Notes: generated by a model not told the origin, from the sequence alone. A stretch of DNA of 9,123 nt from Promethearchaeota archaeon (GCA_019894655.1 JAGXNZ010000209.1:1-9123), one strand, 5' to 3'; shown: positions 1 through 6,093, counted from the stretch's first letter. A program made the numbers and translations.

Positions 1-163
1 ACCTCATTATTACATCGGATCCGACTCTTCCTGAACAAGGTACGAGTACCGTTCTAATTGAAGAGGGATATTGAGCTCGAATAGTTCCCGCCATATCTGC
101 TGAACCATAACCTCACTTCCAACATAGGAAGGCAATTATTTTTATATCAACATCTTCTGCCAT
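1..163 (-). CDS. vhuD: VhuD/MvhD-like hydrogenase iron-sulfur (delta) subunit, selenocysteine-containing, partial
   Basis: This is the N-terminal part (54 complete codons) of the small iron-sulfur subunit that links a [NiFe] hydrogenase, or another electron donor, to HdrA in the flavin-based electron-bifurcating Hdr complex. The start is ATG at 163-161, preceded by AGAGGT with a 7-nt gap. Translation gives a first beta strand (IIAFL), then C14-W-K-TGA17-G-Y-G, then a stretch ending VPCSGRVGSD. The family pattern is a C-x-x-C (or C-x-x-U in Sec-encoding methanogens) near residue 15, followed by a CSGRV motif, so both landmarks match. TGA at codon 17 replaces the second Cys of C-x-x-C and is read as selenocysteine. 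The reading frame is intact on both sides of it. The gene lies 13 bp after hdrA and is surely co-transcribed with it. The C-terminus is beyond the window edge. A gene caller that treats TGA as stop would miss this gene or call only a short stub. Confidence 0.85.
113..115 (-). other. In-frame TGA, selenocysteine codon of vhuD (codon 17)
   Basis: Read on the minus strand the context is C-W-K-TGA-G-Y-G. VhuD of Sec-encoding methanogens carries Sec in the equivalent C-x-x-U position, and MvhD homologues have Cys there. Coding similarity to the family continues downstream of the TGA, which argues against a true stop. Confidence 0.82.
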
Positions 164-170
164 TTTATTT

Positions 171-176
171 ACCTCT
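171..176 (-). promoter_or_regulatory. Shine-Dalgarno of vhuD
   Basis: AGAGGT on the minus strand lies 7 nt before the ATG at 163. It begins directly after the hdrA stop codon (179-177), so the whole hdrA-vhuD junction is 13 bp and leaves no room for a 3' SECIS hairpin of hdrA's own. Confidence 0.6.
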
Positions 177-2144
177 TTACTCTTCTATAGGAAGTAATTC
201 ATCAATTAATGCCATGTATTGATCATCCCTAAAGTACGTCAGTTCAATTGCTTGTGATGGACAGATAGCGGCACACGTGCCACAACCTCGACATTTAATT
301 AAATCCACGACAATATTTCCATTTTCATTGATCGAGATCGCAGAATATGGGCACGCTTCGATGCATTTATAACATTTTGCACATCGTTCATCGGAGGGTG
401 TAGCCCGAATTAATTCCATGGTATATTCACCTCTACCCATGGGAATACCTGCAGCTGATGCTGCACCTCGAGCTTGTCCAACAGCGTACGCAATTCCTTT
501 CTGTCCTTGACAAGAACCTGCAAGATATATACCAGGGACTTTAGTACTGATTGGATCTAATCTTGGATGGTATTCCTTGAGAAATCCATCAGGACTTTTT
601 TCCATGTTTAGCACTTTTGCAATTTCATTAGTACCCTGAGAAGGAAGTGATGCTGACGAGAGAATTACCATGTGGAATTCTTCTTCCACAATTGTATCAG
701 CTCCTACGATTTCCATTTGAACTTTAAGATTTTTCGTTAAAGGATCTTCTTCTATCTTTCCTATAAGACCTTTAGAGAAAATAATTCCTGCATCTCGAGC
801 TCTCCTGTAATATTCTTCGTAATCTTTACCACAGTTCCTCATATCTATGTAGGATACCAGGATCTGGGTTTCAGGATGTTCAGACATTATCAGCTTAGAA
901 TTTTTTACTGATAAGTTGCAGCAAACTACTGAGCAATATGGATTAGTCTTCACATCACGAGATCCAACGCAATTTATGAACAATATTTTTGTAGGTCGTT
1001 TTTTATCAGATGGTCTAATTAGATGACCATAGGTTGGTCCGTTAGGGGCTAAAATTCTTTCTAGTTGAATTTGAGTCAGGACATTTTCATACTTGCCATA
1101 TCCATATTCAGGTCCTTGGTATATATCCCAACCAGTAGCTACTATGATTGTACCTATATCAAGTTCCACGATCTCATCTTGCATACTAAAATCGATTGAT
1201 TCTTGGTCACATGAATCTACACATCCAAAGCACTCAACACATGAGTCCCTTACGAGGTCATAAACTGCAGGTACTGCTTGAGCGAATGCGATATCAATGA
1301 CCTTACGAGCCGAAAGATTCTCATCAAAGAAGTTAGGGACATAAATCGGGCAAACATCAGTGCATTGTCCACATCCGGTACACGTTTTTTCACTCACAAA
1401 TCGTGCTTTTCTTCTCACTTTTACTTTGAAATTACCAATATAGCCGTCAGCAGATTCAACCTCTGAATATGTCATTAAATTGATGTTTGGGTGTCTATTG
1501 GCTTCAAGCATTTTTGGCCCAAGTATTCAGATGCTACAGTCATCAGTAGGAAATGTTCGATCCAACTGACTCATCCTTCCTCCTATGGTGCTCTTTTTCT
1601 CGACCAGATGAACTTGGTATCCAGCATCACCCAGATCAATAGCAGTACTTAGTCCTGCAATTCCTCCTCCAACCACTAAAGCTGCTTTTGTGACTGGAAC
1701 GGTTTTTGTAGGTACATCTTCTAATAATCGTGATCGTGCTATTCCTGCTCTTATTAGATCAATAGCTTTTATGAGTGCTTTATCTCGCTCGCCTTGATGC
1801 ACAAATGAGCAATGTTCTCTAATGTTTACAAACTCTAAATATCGTGGAGGTAAACCTGCTTCTGCTAAAATTGCATGAAAGACGGGTTGATGCGTCTTTG
1901 GCGTACAAGCAGCAACCACGATTCGATCCAATTTGGCTTCTATGATTTGTTCTTTTATGTAGGTAGATCCCCCTTCAGTACACATTGATAAATACTCGAA
2001 CGCTTTGACGCCGGGATAAGTATTAAGTACTTCAACGATCTTAGGAATATCCAAAATGCCAGCGATATTAATACCTCAGCGACACACGAAAACGCCAACG
2101 ATAGATAATTCGTTTTCTAAATCTTTGGTCTGTTTTCCAGACAA
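177..2144 (-). CDS. hdrA: Heterodisulfide reductase-like subunit A (HdrA), apparent double selenoprotein
   Basis: This is the cytoplasmic FAD and iron-sulfur subunit that carries out electron bifurcation in Hdr complexes. It reads as 655 residues from TTG (2144-2142) to TAA if two TGA codons are decoded as Sec. In order: an N-terminal domain with C21-R-U23-GINIAG; an FAD dinucleotide motif GGGIAG (159-164); the GGRMSQLDRTFPT segment leading to D-C203-S-I-U206-ILGPK; a two-cluster ferredoxin insertion (Cys 255/258/261/265 and 302/305/308/312); a four-Cys set in the flavoprotein domain (392, 404, 408, 409; the CVGSRD...YCxxxCC pattern of HdrA); and a C-terminal two-cluster ferredoxin (588/591/594/598 and 618/621/624/628). 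Length is normal for the family. AGGTG sits 6 nt before the TTG and an in-frame TAA lies just upstream (2150-2148), so no longer start is possible. Read conventionally, it would be called as two separate ORFs (177-1511 and 1527-2054) or a pseudogene. By eye, hdrA-vhuD is less AT-rich than the rest of the window. Confidence 0.92.
1527..1529 (-). other. In-frame TGA, selenocysteine codon of hdrA (codon 206)
   Basis: The context is TFPTDDCSI-TGA-ILGPKMLEA. In HdrA proteins this segment is normally TFPT-x-DCS-x-C-IL-x-PKM, so TGA takes the place of the second Cys in C-x-x-C. The frame is uninterrupted on both sides with full family similarity. Confidence 0.88.
2076..2078 (-). other. In-frame TGA, second selenocysteine codon of hdrA (codon 23)
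   Basis: The context is VGVFVCR-TGA-GINIAG. HdrA proteins normally start with a V-C-x-C-G-x-N-I-x-G motif, so TGA replaces the second Cys of C-x-C. The upstream part can be translated only with a TTG start at 2144. Without this readthrough, the next usable start in frame is a poor TTG at 2054 that would drop the conserved N-terminal motif. Confidence 0.82.
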
Positions 2145-2150
2145 TTTTTA

Positions 2151-2155
2151 CACCT
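2151..2155 (-). promoter_or_regulatory. Shine-Dalgarno that fixes the TTG start of hdrA
   Basis: AGGTG on the minus strand ends 6 nt before the TTG at 2144-2142. A stronger-looking AGGAGG lies further upstream (2168-2173), but it is 23 nt from the TTG, and no ATG, GTG or TTG lies at normal spacing after it. Confidence 0.55.
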
Positions 2156-2180
2156 TTACTGTTAAATCCTCCTAATTATT

Positions 2181-2208
2181 TGAGATTTACTAATATAGTT
2201 TTATCTCA
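2181..2208 (-). promoter_or_regulatory. Hairpin in front of hdrA (operator over a TATA-like box, or leader structure)
   Basis: Outer arms TGAGAT/ATCTCA pair perfectly (6 bp). After an A-rich asymmetric internal loop (AAA against AA on the minus strand), ACTA/TAGT pairs again around a 3-nt loop. It lies 36 nt upstream of the hdrA start. The inner part, ACTATATTAG, resembles an archaeal TATA box and would place transcription start near 2169. In that case the symmetry is a DNA operator and not an RNA structure. If transcription starts further upstream, it becomes a leader hairpin. The sequence cannot decide. Confidence 0.35.
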
Positions 2209-2417
2209 TTAATAGTAAAAACTTACAATTAATTTATTGATCTCTTAAATTAAGCTTTTTATTAAAGTTCAATTGTTATGGTGATAGTGTTTTAAAATCT
2301 GAGTAAAAGAGATTTTTAAGAGAAATTATATTCACAAATAATAAGGTGAACAAATAAAATTGTAAATATACGCAAAATGCTAAAAGAATTTGCTGCTGAT
2401 CTCTGTGATTAAGCAAA

Positions 2418-2438
2418 ATAGAGTTATAATAACTCTAT
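2418..2438. repeat. Perfect 10-bp inverted repeat with 1-nt centre
   Basis: ATAGAGTTAT, one A, then ATAACTCTAT. It is followed directly by GGGG and the first copy of the CTTGTTCAAT direct repeat. No T-run follows, so it does not look like a terminator. A dimeric regulator site is the simplest reading. Confidence 0.5.
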
Positions 2439-2568
2439 GGGGTCTTGTTCAATAGGGCGATTAATTTAAAATTGAAATAGATTTATACGCTTGTTCAATC
2501 TTTAGTATTAATTTTTTTTATAATCAAAAACAATTTTACCATGAGATAATTTTTTTATATGAAAGCAA

Positions 2569-3378
2569 ATGGATTTAACTGACGAACAAATTAATAGGTA
2601 TTCACGGCAGATTGTGCTAAAGGAAGTTGGTGGAATAGGGCAAAGAAAGTTGTTAGATTCGAAAATTTCACTAGTTGGATTAGGAGCTCTCGGATCGTCT
2701 GCTGCTTACTATTTAGTTGCTGCGGGTATCGGAACATTACAGATAATTGATTTTGATACTGTTGAAATATCAAATTTGCATAGGCAAATACTTCATTTTA
2801 CAAAGGATATTAACAGTAAAAAAACTAATAGTGCTGCAGCAAAGCTAAACTTGTTGAATCCAGATTGTACTATTGAGATTGTCAACGATCATATTACTCC
2901 TAAAAATTCTAAAGCTTTACTTAAAGATTCAGACTTTGTTATTGAAGGTTCTGATAACCTCCCAACTAAAATGCTCATAAACGATACTTGTATTAGTTTA
3001 AAAATTCCTTTCACGATTGCGGGTGTATTGAGATTCCACGGACAAATTATGACTGTTGTTCCCGAAAATAAAACATCGTGCTATAGGTGCGTGTTCGGTG
3101 ATATCACCGAGGGGGATTCAAGTATGTCGTGTTCTCAAGCGGGAGTAATTGGTTTCGTTCCTGGAATTTTAGGTTGTCTGGAAGCCAATGAAGCGCTAAA
3201 ATACCTACTAAATATAGGTGATTTATTAACAAACAAGATAATGTACGTGGATCTTTTAAGAAACAGTTTTGATTTTATTGAGATACACAGAGATAACAAT
3301 TGCATGGCTTGTGGGGATGATGCTAAGGATTTAGTTGAAGAAGCAAATTATGGGGGTTTAGATGCTTGCAATGAGTAG
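2569..3378 (+). CDS. ThiF/MoeB/HesA-type E1-like adenylyltransferase
   Basis: This enzyme family adenylates the C-terminal glycine of a ubiquitin-like sulfur carrier (MoaD, ThiS or SAMP type) so that it can accept sulfur. The 269-residue length is typical of MoeB/ThiF. Seen in the protein: N-terminal RYSRQIVLKEVGGIGQRKL signature; nucleotide-binding GLGALG (37-42); acidic D61/D63 after the second strand; SNLHRQ (68-73) with the Arg finger; conserved Lys84; SDN (128-130); two Zn-binding pairs C171-x-x-C174 and C245-x-x-C248; and C188-S-Q-A-G-V-I-G, whose Cys matches the candidate thiol-accepting Cys of ThiF/MoeB. There is no rhodanese domain. No SD precedes the ATG, suggesting a short-leader transcript. 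It overlaps the TusA-like gene by 17 nt. The probable partner carrier is the Gly-Gly protein at 4729-5016. MoeB, ThiF and UbaA roles cannot be told apart from sequence alone. Confidence 0.9.
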   Translation: MDLTDEQINRYSRQIVLKEVGGIGQRKLLDSKISLVGLGALGSSAAYYLVAAGIGTLQIIDFDTVEISNLHRQILHFTKDINSKKTNSAAAKLNLLNPDCTIEIVNDHITPKNSKALLKDSDFVIEGSDNLPTKMLINDTCISLKIPFTIAGVLRFHGQIMTVVPENKTSCYRCVFGDITEGDSSMSCSQAGVIGFVPGILGCLEANEALKYLLNIGDLLTNKIMYVDLLRNSFDFIEIHRDNNCMACGDDAKDLVEEANYGGLDACNE

Positions 3379-3634
3379 TACAGATAAATCAAATTATAAA
3401 GACAGCGCTCAATTAGATATTCGAGGTAAAGTGTGTCCATTAACATTTGTTTACACTAAGTTAGCACTAGAGGAACTAGAGAGGGGTAGGATTCTAGAAG
3501 TATATCTAGATTTTCCTCCAGCTCTTAAGAATATTCCCGAAAGTTGTAAAAGACAAAATATGGCTGAGTTATTAGAAATAAAGAAACACCATTCTGATAA
3601 ACCAGAATGGATAATGATATTGAAAAAACTATAA
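3362..3634 (+). CDS. TusA/SirA-family sulfur carrier protein
   Basis: A 90-residue small cytoplasmic protein. Its core LDIRGKVCPLTFVYTKLALEEL carries the TusA active-site Cys (C25) at the start of the first helix. The usual CPxP is CPLT here, a variant I associate with archaeal and anaerobe members that have CP-x-T-F-V. TusA-type proteins pass persulfide sulfur from a desulfurase to tRNA thiolases, molybdenum cofactor enzymes or other acceptors. Some relatives (YedF) accompany selenium metabolism. The ATG at 3362 is supported by a GGGGG run about 5 nt upstream, though ATG at 3371 is also possible. It sits between the E1 gene (17-nt overlap) and the PP-loop gene (6-nt gap), so translation is probably coupled and the product likely works with both. 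A conserved Cys62 within SCKRQ is also present. Confidence 0.85.
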   Translation: MLAMSSTDKSNYKDSAQLDIRGKVCPLTFVYTKLALEELERGRILEVYLDFPPALKNIPESCKRQNMAELLEIKKHHSDKPEWIMILKKL

Positions 3635-3640
3635 ATAACA

Positions 3641-4672
3641 GTGAGCTATTTCTTGAATGACGTTAATAATGACGCACCTATTGGTTTAGGTCTGATTTCA
3701 GGTGGTTTGGATAGTTTAATTGCTTGTTTAGTTTTAAAGTTACAGAATATTGAAGTGATTGGATTAAATTTTAAATCTCCATTTTGCATCTGTGATAAGG
3801 CATATAAAAATGCTGAATGTGGATTAAATCTCTATTACGAAAAATTAGATATAAAAACCTATTATCTTCAGAAAGAAGATGATTATCTAGAAGTAATTCG
3901 AAATCCTAAATTTGGTTACGGTAAAAATTTAAATCCATGTATTGATTGTAGGATTTACATTTTAAAGAAGGCAAAATTATTCGCTGAACAAATCAATGCT
4001 GATTTTATTTTTACCGGCGAAGTCTTAGATCAAAGACCTAAGTCTCAAAACCTAAAAGCGTTAAGAATAATCGAGGAAGAATCAAATCTTAATGGAAAAT
4101 TACTTAGGCCTTTATCTGCTTTAATGTTAAAACCAACTATTTTAGAAAAAAAAGGATTAATTGATAGATCCAAGCTATTAGGGATTAAAGGGAGGAGTAG
4201 AAAAAAGCAGTTAGAACTCGCGAGAACTAATGGTCTTTTGAACGAATACAATGCATGCGGTGGATGTCTCCTTACAGAAAAAGAATTTGCTAATAGAATG
4301 AGAGATTATCTTCAATTTAATAATAATCCTACAATGGAAGGCGTAAAGCTTCTAAAATATGGCAGGCATTTCCGGTTTAACGGTTCTAAGATTATCGTTG
4401 GAAGAAATGAACTTGAAAACAGCTTCTTACTTCACCTAAAGAGTCCAGACGAAATTGTAATGGAAGCTTCTGATGTAAAAGGTCCTGTAACTCTTATTCA
4501 AGGGAAAATTGAAGAGGAGGTACTAAGGTTTGCTGCAAGTTTGACGTTAAGGTATTCCGATGCTACAAAACCCAGAGGAGACGTAATATATGGTAGAGAA
4601 CCTAACATCCTACTTGAGCGTTTGACAACAGAAAAAGCAATTCAAGAATTCATAACACCCTATCTTCTATAG
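3641..4672 (+). CDS. PP-loop tRNA thiolase-like protein (MnmA/ThiI-related) with C-terminal NFACT-R-like domain
   Basis: 343 residues. The N-terminal domain has the PP-loop ATP-pyrophosphatase motif SGGLDS (20-25) that adenylates uridine carbonyls in tRNA-thiolating enzymes. It is followed by GLNFKSPFCIC and C100-I-D-C103. A second pair, C206-G-G-C209, precedes LLTEKEFANRMRDYL. The C-terminal third contains GRHFRFNGSKIIVGRNELEN, which resembles the NFACT-R (DUF814-type) RNA-binding domain. The fusion is known from proteins annotated as 4-thiouridine or 2-thiouridine synthases in anaerobes and archaea, but its tRNA target is not settled to my knowledge. The four paired cysteines could hold a [4Fe-4S] cluster as in TtuA/TtcA-type thiolases (inference). 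The start is GTG without an SD, 6 nt after the TusA-like gene, suggesting coupled translation. The gene ends in TAG, and a 56-bp gap separates it from the convergent Gly-Gly carrier gene. Confidence 0.82.
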   Translation: MSYFLNDVNNDAPIGLGLISGGLDSLIACLVLKLQNIEVIGLNFKSPFCICDKAYKNAECGLNLYYEKLDIKTYYLQKEDDYLEVIRNPKFGYGKNLNPCIDCRIYILKKAKLFAEQINADFIFTGEVLDQRPKSQNLKALRIIEEESNLNGKLLRPLSALMLKPTILEKKGLIDRSKLLGIKGRSRKKQLELARTNGLLNEYNACGGCLLTEKEFANRMRDYLQFNNNPTMEGVKLLKYGRHFRFNGSKIIVGRNELENSFLLHLKSPDEIVMEASDVKGPVTLIQGKIEEEVLRFAASLTLRYSDATKPRGDVIYGREPNILLERLTTEKAIQEFITPYLL

Positions 4673-4728
4673 TTTAATTTTAAAGATAGATTAATAAAAA
4701 GTTACGTAAAGTTTTGACCAAATTCTCT

Positions 4729-5016
4729 TTATCCCCCAGCTATTGCTGGTAACAGTAGAATTTCATCGTGATGGTTGACAATTGTATTTAAATTTTCGAG
4801 TGTACGTATATCTTTACCGTTTAAACCTAAAATTATGTATTTGCTTAATGAATCTGGGGAATCCAAAATCTTTCTTTCAAAATCCTTTCCAAATTTAGAA
4901 ACCAGTCTTTCTAAAATCTCTTTTATTGTAGAATTGTCTTGAACTGATATGCTAAATTCTTTAATTTTAGTAATATCCGCTAATAACGATAAGAAATTTA
5001 TTTTTACGTCAATCAT
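4729..5016 (-). CDS. MoaD/ThiS/SAMP-like ubiquitin-fold sulfur carrier
   Basis: 95 residues that begin with a beta strand (DVKINFLSLLADIT). After a helix typical of the fold (STIKEILERLVSKFG) come LGLNGKDI and a hydrophobic ILLLPAIAGG ending. The C-terminal Gly-Gly with the preceding L-L-P-x-x-A-G-G pattern is diagnostic of MoaD-type beta-grasp carriers, whose last glycine is adenylated by an E1 and turned into a thiocarboxylate. It could supply sulfur for molybdopterin or tungstopterin, for tRNA thiolation, or be conjugated to proteins as archaeal SAMPs are. It is convergent with the E1-TusA-PP-loop operon and therefore separately transcribed. No SD is seen before the ATG; AT-rich TATA-like sequence lies 30-50 bp upstream. 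No other molybdopterin gene is in the window. Confidence 0.85.
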   Translation of the reverse strand: MIDVKINFLSLLADITKIKEFSISVQDNSTIKEILERLVSKFGKDFERKILDSPDSLSKYIILGLNGKDIRTLENLNTIVNHHDEILLLPAIAGG

Positions 5017-5147
5017 TTGGATAATGTTAGGTTTTTTTACAATATCAATATTATATTCATATACTTAAATAAATTAAAAGAAATTAACTATTTTGGTTAT
5101 AAATTGAAAATATAAGGTTCTTAGTGCAATTTATTATTAATCAAATT

Positions 5148-5151
5148 GGTG
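5148..5151 (+). promoter_or_regulatory. Shine-Dalgarno-like GGTG supporting an ATT start
   Basis: GGTG lies 6 nt before ATT at 5158, the same spacing as the AGGTG in front of the hdrA TTG. It is the only SD-like sequence close enough to the open frame that begins after the TAA at 5155-5157. Confidence 0.35.
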
Positions 5152-5157
5152 CTTTAA

Positions 5158-6093
5158 ATTAGAAAAAATAAATTAAGGATTGGGCATCTCTCAACAGCTT
5201 ACCATGCAAATTTCGTATTAATGGGAAATAAAGACCTGAATACTGATTTAAATACGGAAATTCGGTGGAAATTGTTCGGTACAGGTCCAGCGATGGTCAA
5301 GGCATTTCAAAATAAGAAGTTAGATATTGGCTATATGGGATTACCCCCAGCTATTATTGGGATAGATAAAGAAGTTCCTATTAAATGTGTAGCTGGTGGC
5401 CATGTAGAAGGGACAATCATGATTGCAAACCGAGAATATAAAACAATGGCTCAGCTTAATAACAATATCTCTGATGTATTTTCTCAATTCAAAGGGCAAA
5501 CTATAGGAGTTCCAAGTAAAGGATCGATCCATGATGTAATCCTTAATTTTTATTTAAAAAAATACGGTTTGTTCGATGATGTTAAAGTAAAACATTATAA
5601 GCAGGCAGAGTTTATAGCTACAGATATGCAAAAGGGAATTTTAGCAGGAGGTGTCGGCACTCCCGCCTTAGCAGTTTTTTCTTCAACAATTTTTAAATCC
5701 CAATTGATAATTCCTCCAGAATTTCTATGGAAGGATAATCCAAGTTATGGAATCTTCTTTCATGAGGATATTATAGACAAAGAGCCTGAAATAATATTAA
5801 GATTCTTAAGTCATAATAAAGCCGCTTCTTTAATGCTTAGGGAATCTCCCACCAGGGCGGCTGAAATTATATCGACTACTTTTGCAATTTTGACTGAAAA
5901 ATATGTATCAGCGGTCTTAGAAATTTCACCTAAATACTGTATAGCTCTTTCAGAAGGATATGTAAAATCAACAATGGAATTCGTGAGGACACTCAAAGAT
6001 TTGGGCTACATTAAAAAAGAACTTAGAATTGATGACATTTTTGATTTTAAATTTGTACAAGAAGTGCATCCTGAAGCAGAACATTATTCTTAA
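5158..6093 (+). CDS. NMT1/SsuA-type substrate-binding-like protein, no signal peptide, probable ATT start
   Basis: Related to periplasmic-binding-protein type II folds of the NMT1/SsuA/TauA group that bind small organic ligands for ABC import. Motifs: LRIGHLSTAYHANF (first strand and helix), RWKLFGTGPAMVKAF, LDIGYMGLPPAIIGI and VAGGHVEGT. The first ATG in frame is at 5221, but the frame is open back to 5158, and these 21 extra codons encode the expected first strand and helix of the fold. No ATG, GTG or TTG occurs in this extension, so ATT at 5158 (311 aa, start M-R-K-N-K-L-R-I-G) is the best start; GGTG lies 6 nt before it. The extension leaves only about six residues before the first strand, so there is no signal peptide or lipobox. 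No permease or ATPase gene is adjacent. It may therefore be a cytoplasmic ligand-binding protein or an enzyme. The ligand is unknown. Confidence 0.75.
   Translation: MRKNKLRIGHLSTAYHANFVLMGNKDLNTDLNTEIRWKLFGTGPAMVKAFQNKKLDIGYMGLPPAIIGIDKEVPIKCVAGGHVEGTIMIANREYKTMAQLNNNISDVFSQFKGQTIGVPSKGSIHDVILNFYLKKYGLFDDVKVKHYKQAEFIATDMQKGILAGGVGTPALAVFSSTIFKSQLIIPPEFLWKDNPSYGIFFHEDIIDKEPEIILRFLSHNKAASLMLRESPTRAAEIISTTFAILTEKYVSAVLEISPKYCIALSEGYVKSTMEFVRTLKDLGYIKKELRIDDIFDFKFVQEVHPEAEHYS

Larger units (their letters stand above)
2145..2568. other. Divergent intergenic region between hdrA and the sulfur-transfer operon
   Basis: This 424-bp AT-rich stretch holds no credible gene. Visible elements are the hdrA SD and hairpin at its left end, a perfect inverted repeat (2418-2438), a 10-bp direct repeat CTTGTTCAAT (2444-2453 and 2490-2499), and TATA-like sequences facing right at 2482-2488 (TTTATAC) and 2516-2523 (TTTTATAA). 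The latter would give transcription start near 2545 and a leader of about 25 nt for the E1 gene. Confidence 0.5.

Noticed and set aside
1278..1466. Short plus-strand ORF inside hdrA
   Set aside because: Antisense shadow of the ferredoxin region of hdrA; no independent support. The same applies to short antisense ORFs at 2591-2773, 4045-4251, 5341-5532, 5811-5996 and 5968-6156.
1512..1526. Two separate genes, an HdrA N-terminal protein and an HdrA C-terminal protein
   Set aside because: The 15 nt between the ORFs translate in the same frame to the conserved I-L-G-P-K of HdrA, and the ATG at 1511 is the internal Met of that motif with no SD.
1527..2078. hdrA as a pseudogene broken by two nonsense mutations
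   Set aside because: Both TGAs fall exactly on conserved Cys positions known to tolerate Sec, a third lies at the Sec site of vhuD, there are no frameshifts or other stops, and all cluster-binding Cys are intact.
2168..2173. AGGAGG as the Shine-Dalgarno of an earlier hdrA start
   Set aside because: No start codon lies at suitable distance, and the hdrA frame is closed by TAA at 2150-2148 upstream of the TTG.
2377..2412. An 11-codon ATG ORF in the divergent intergenic region
   Set aside because: Too short, no SD at proper spacing and no recognisable feature.
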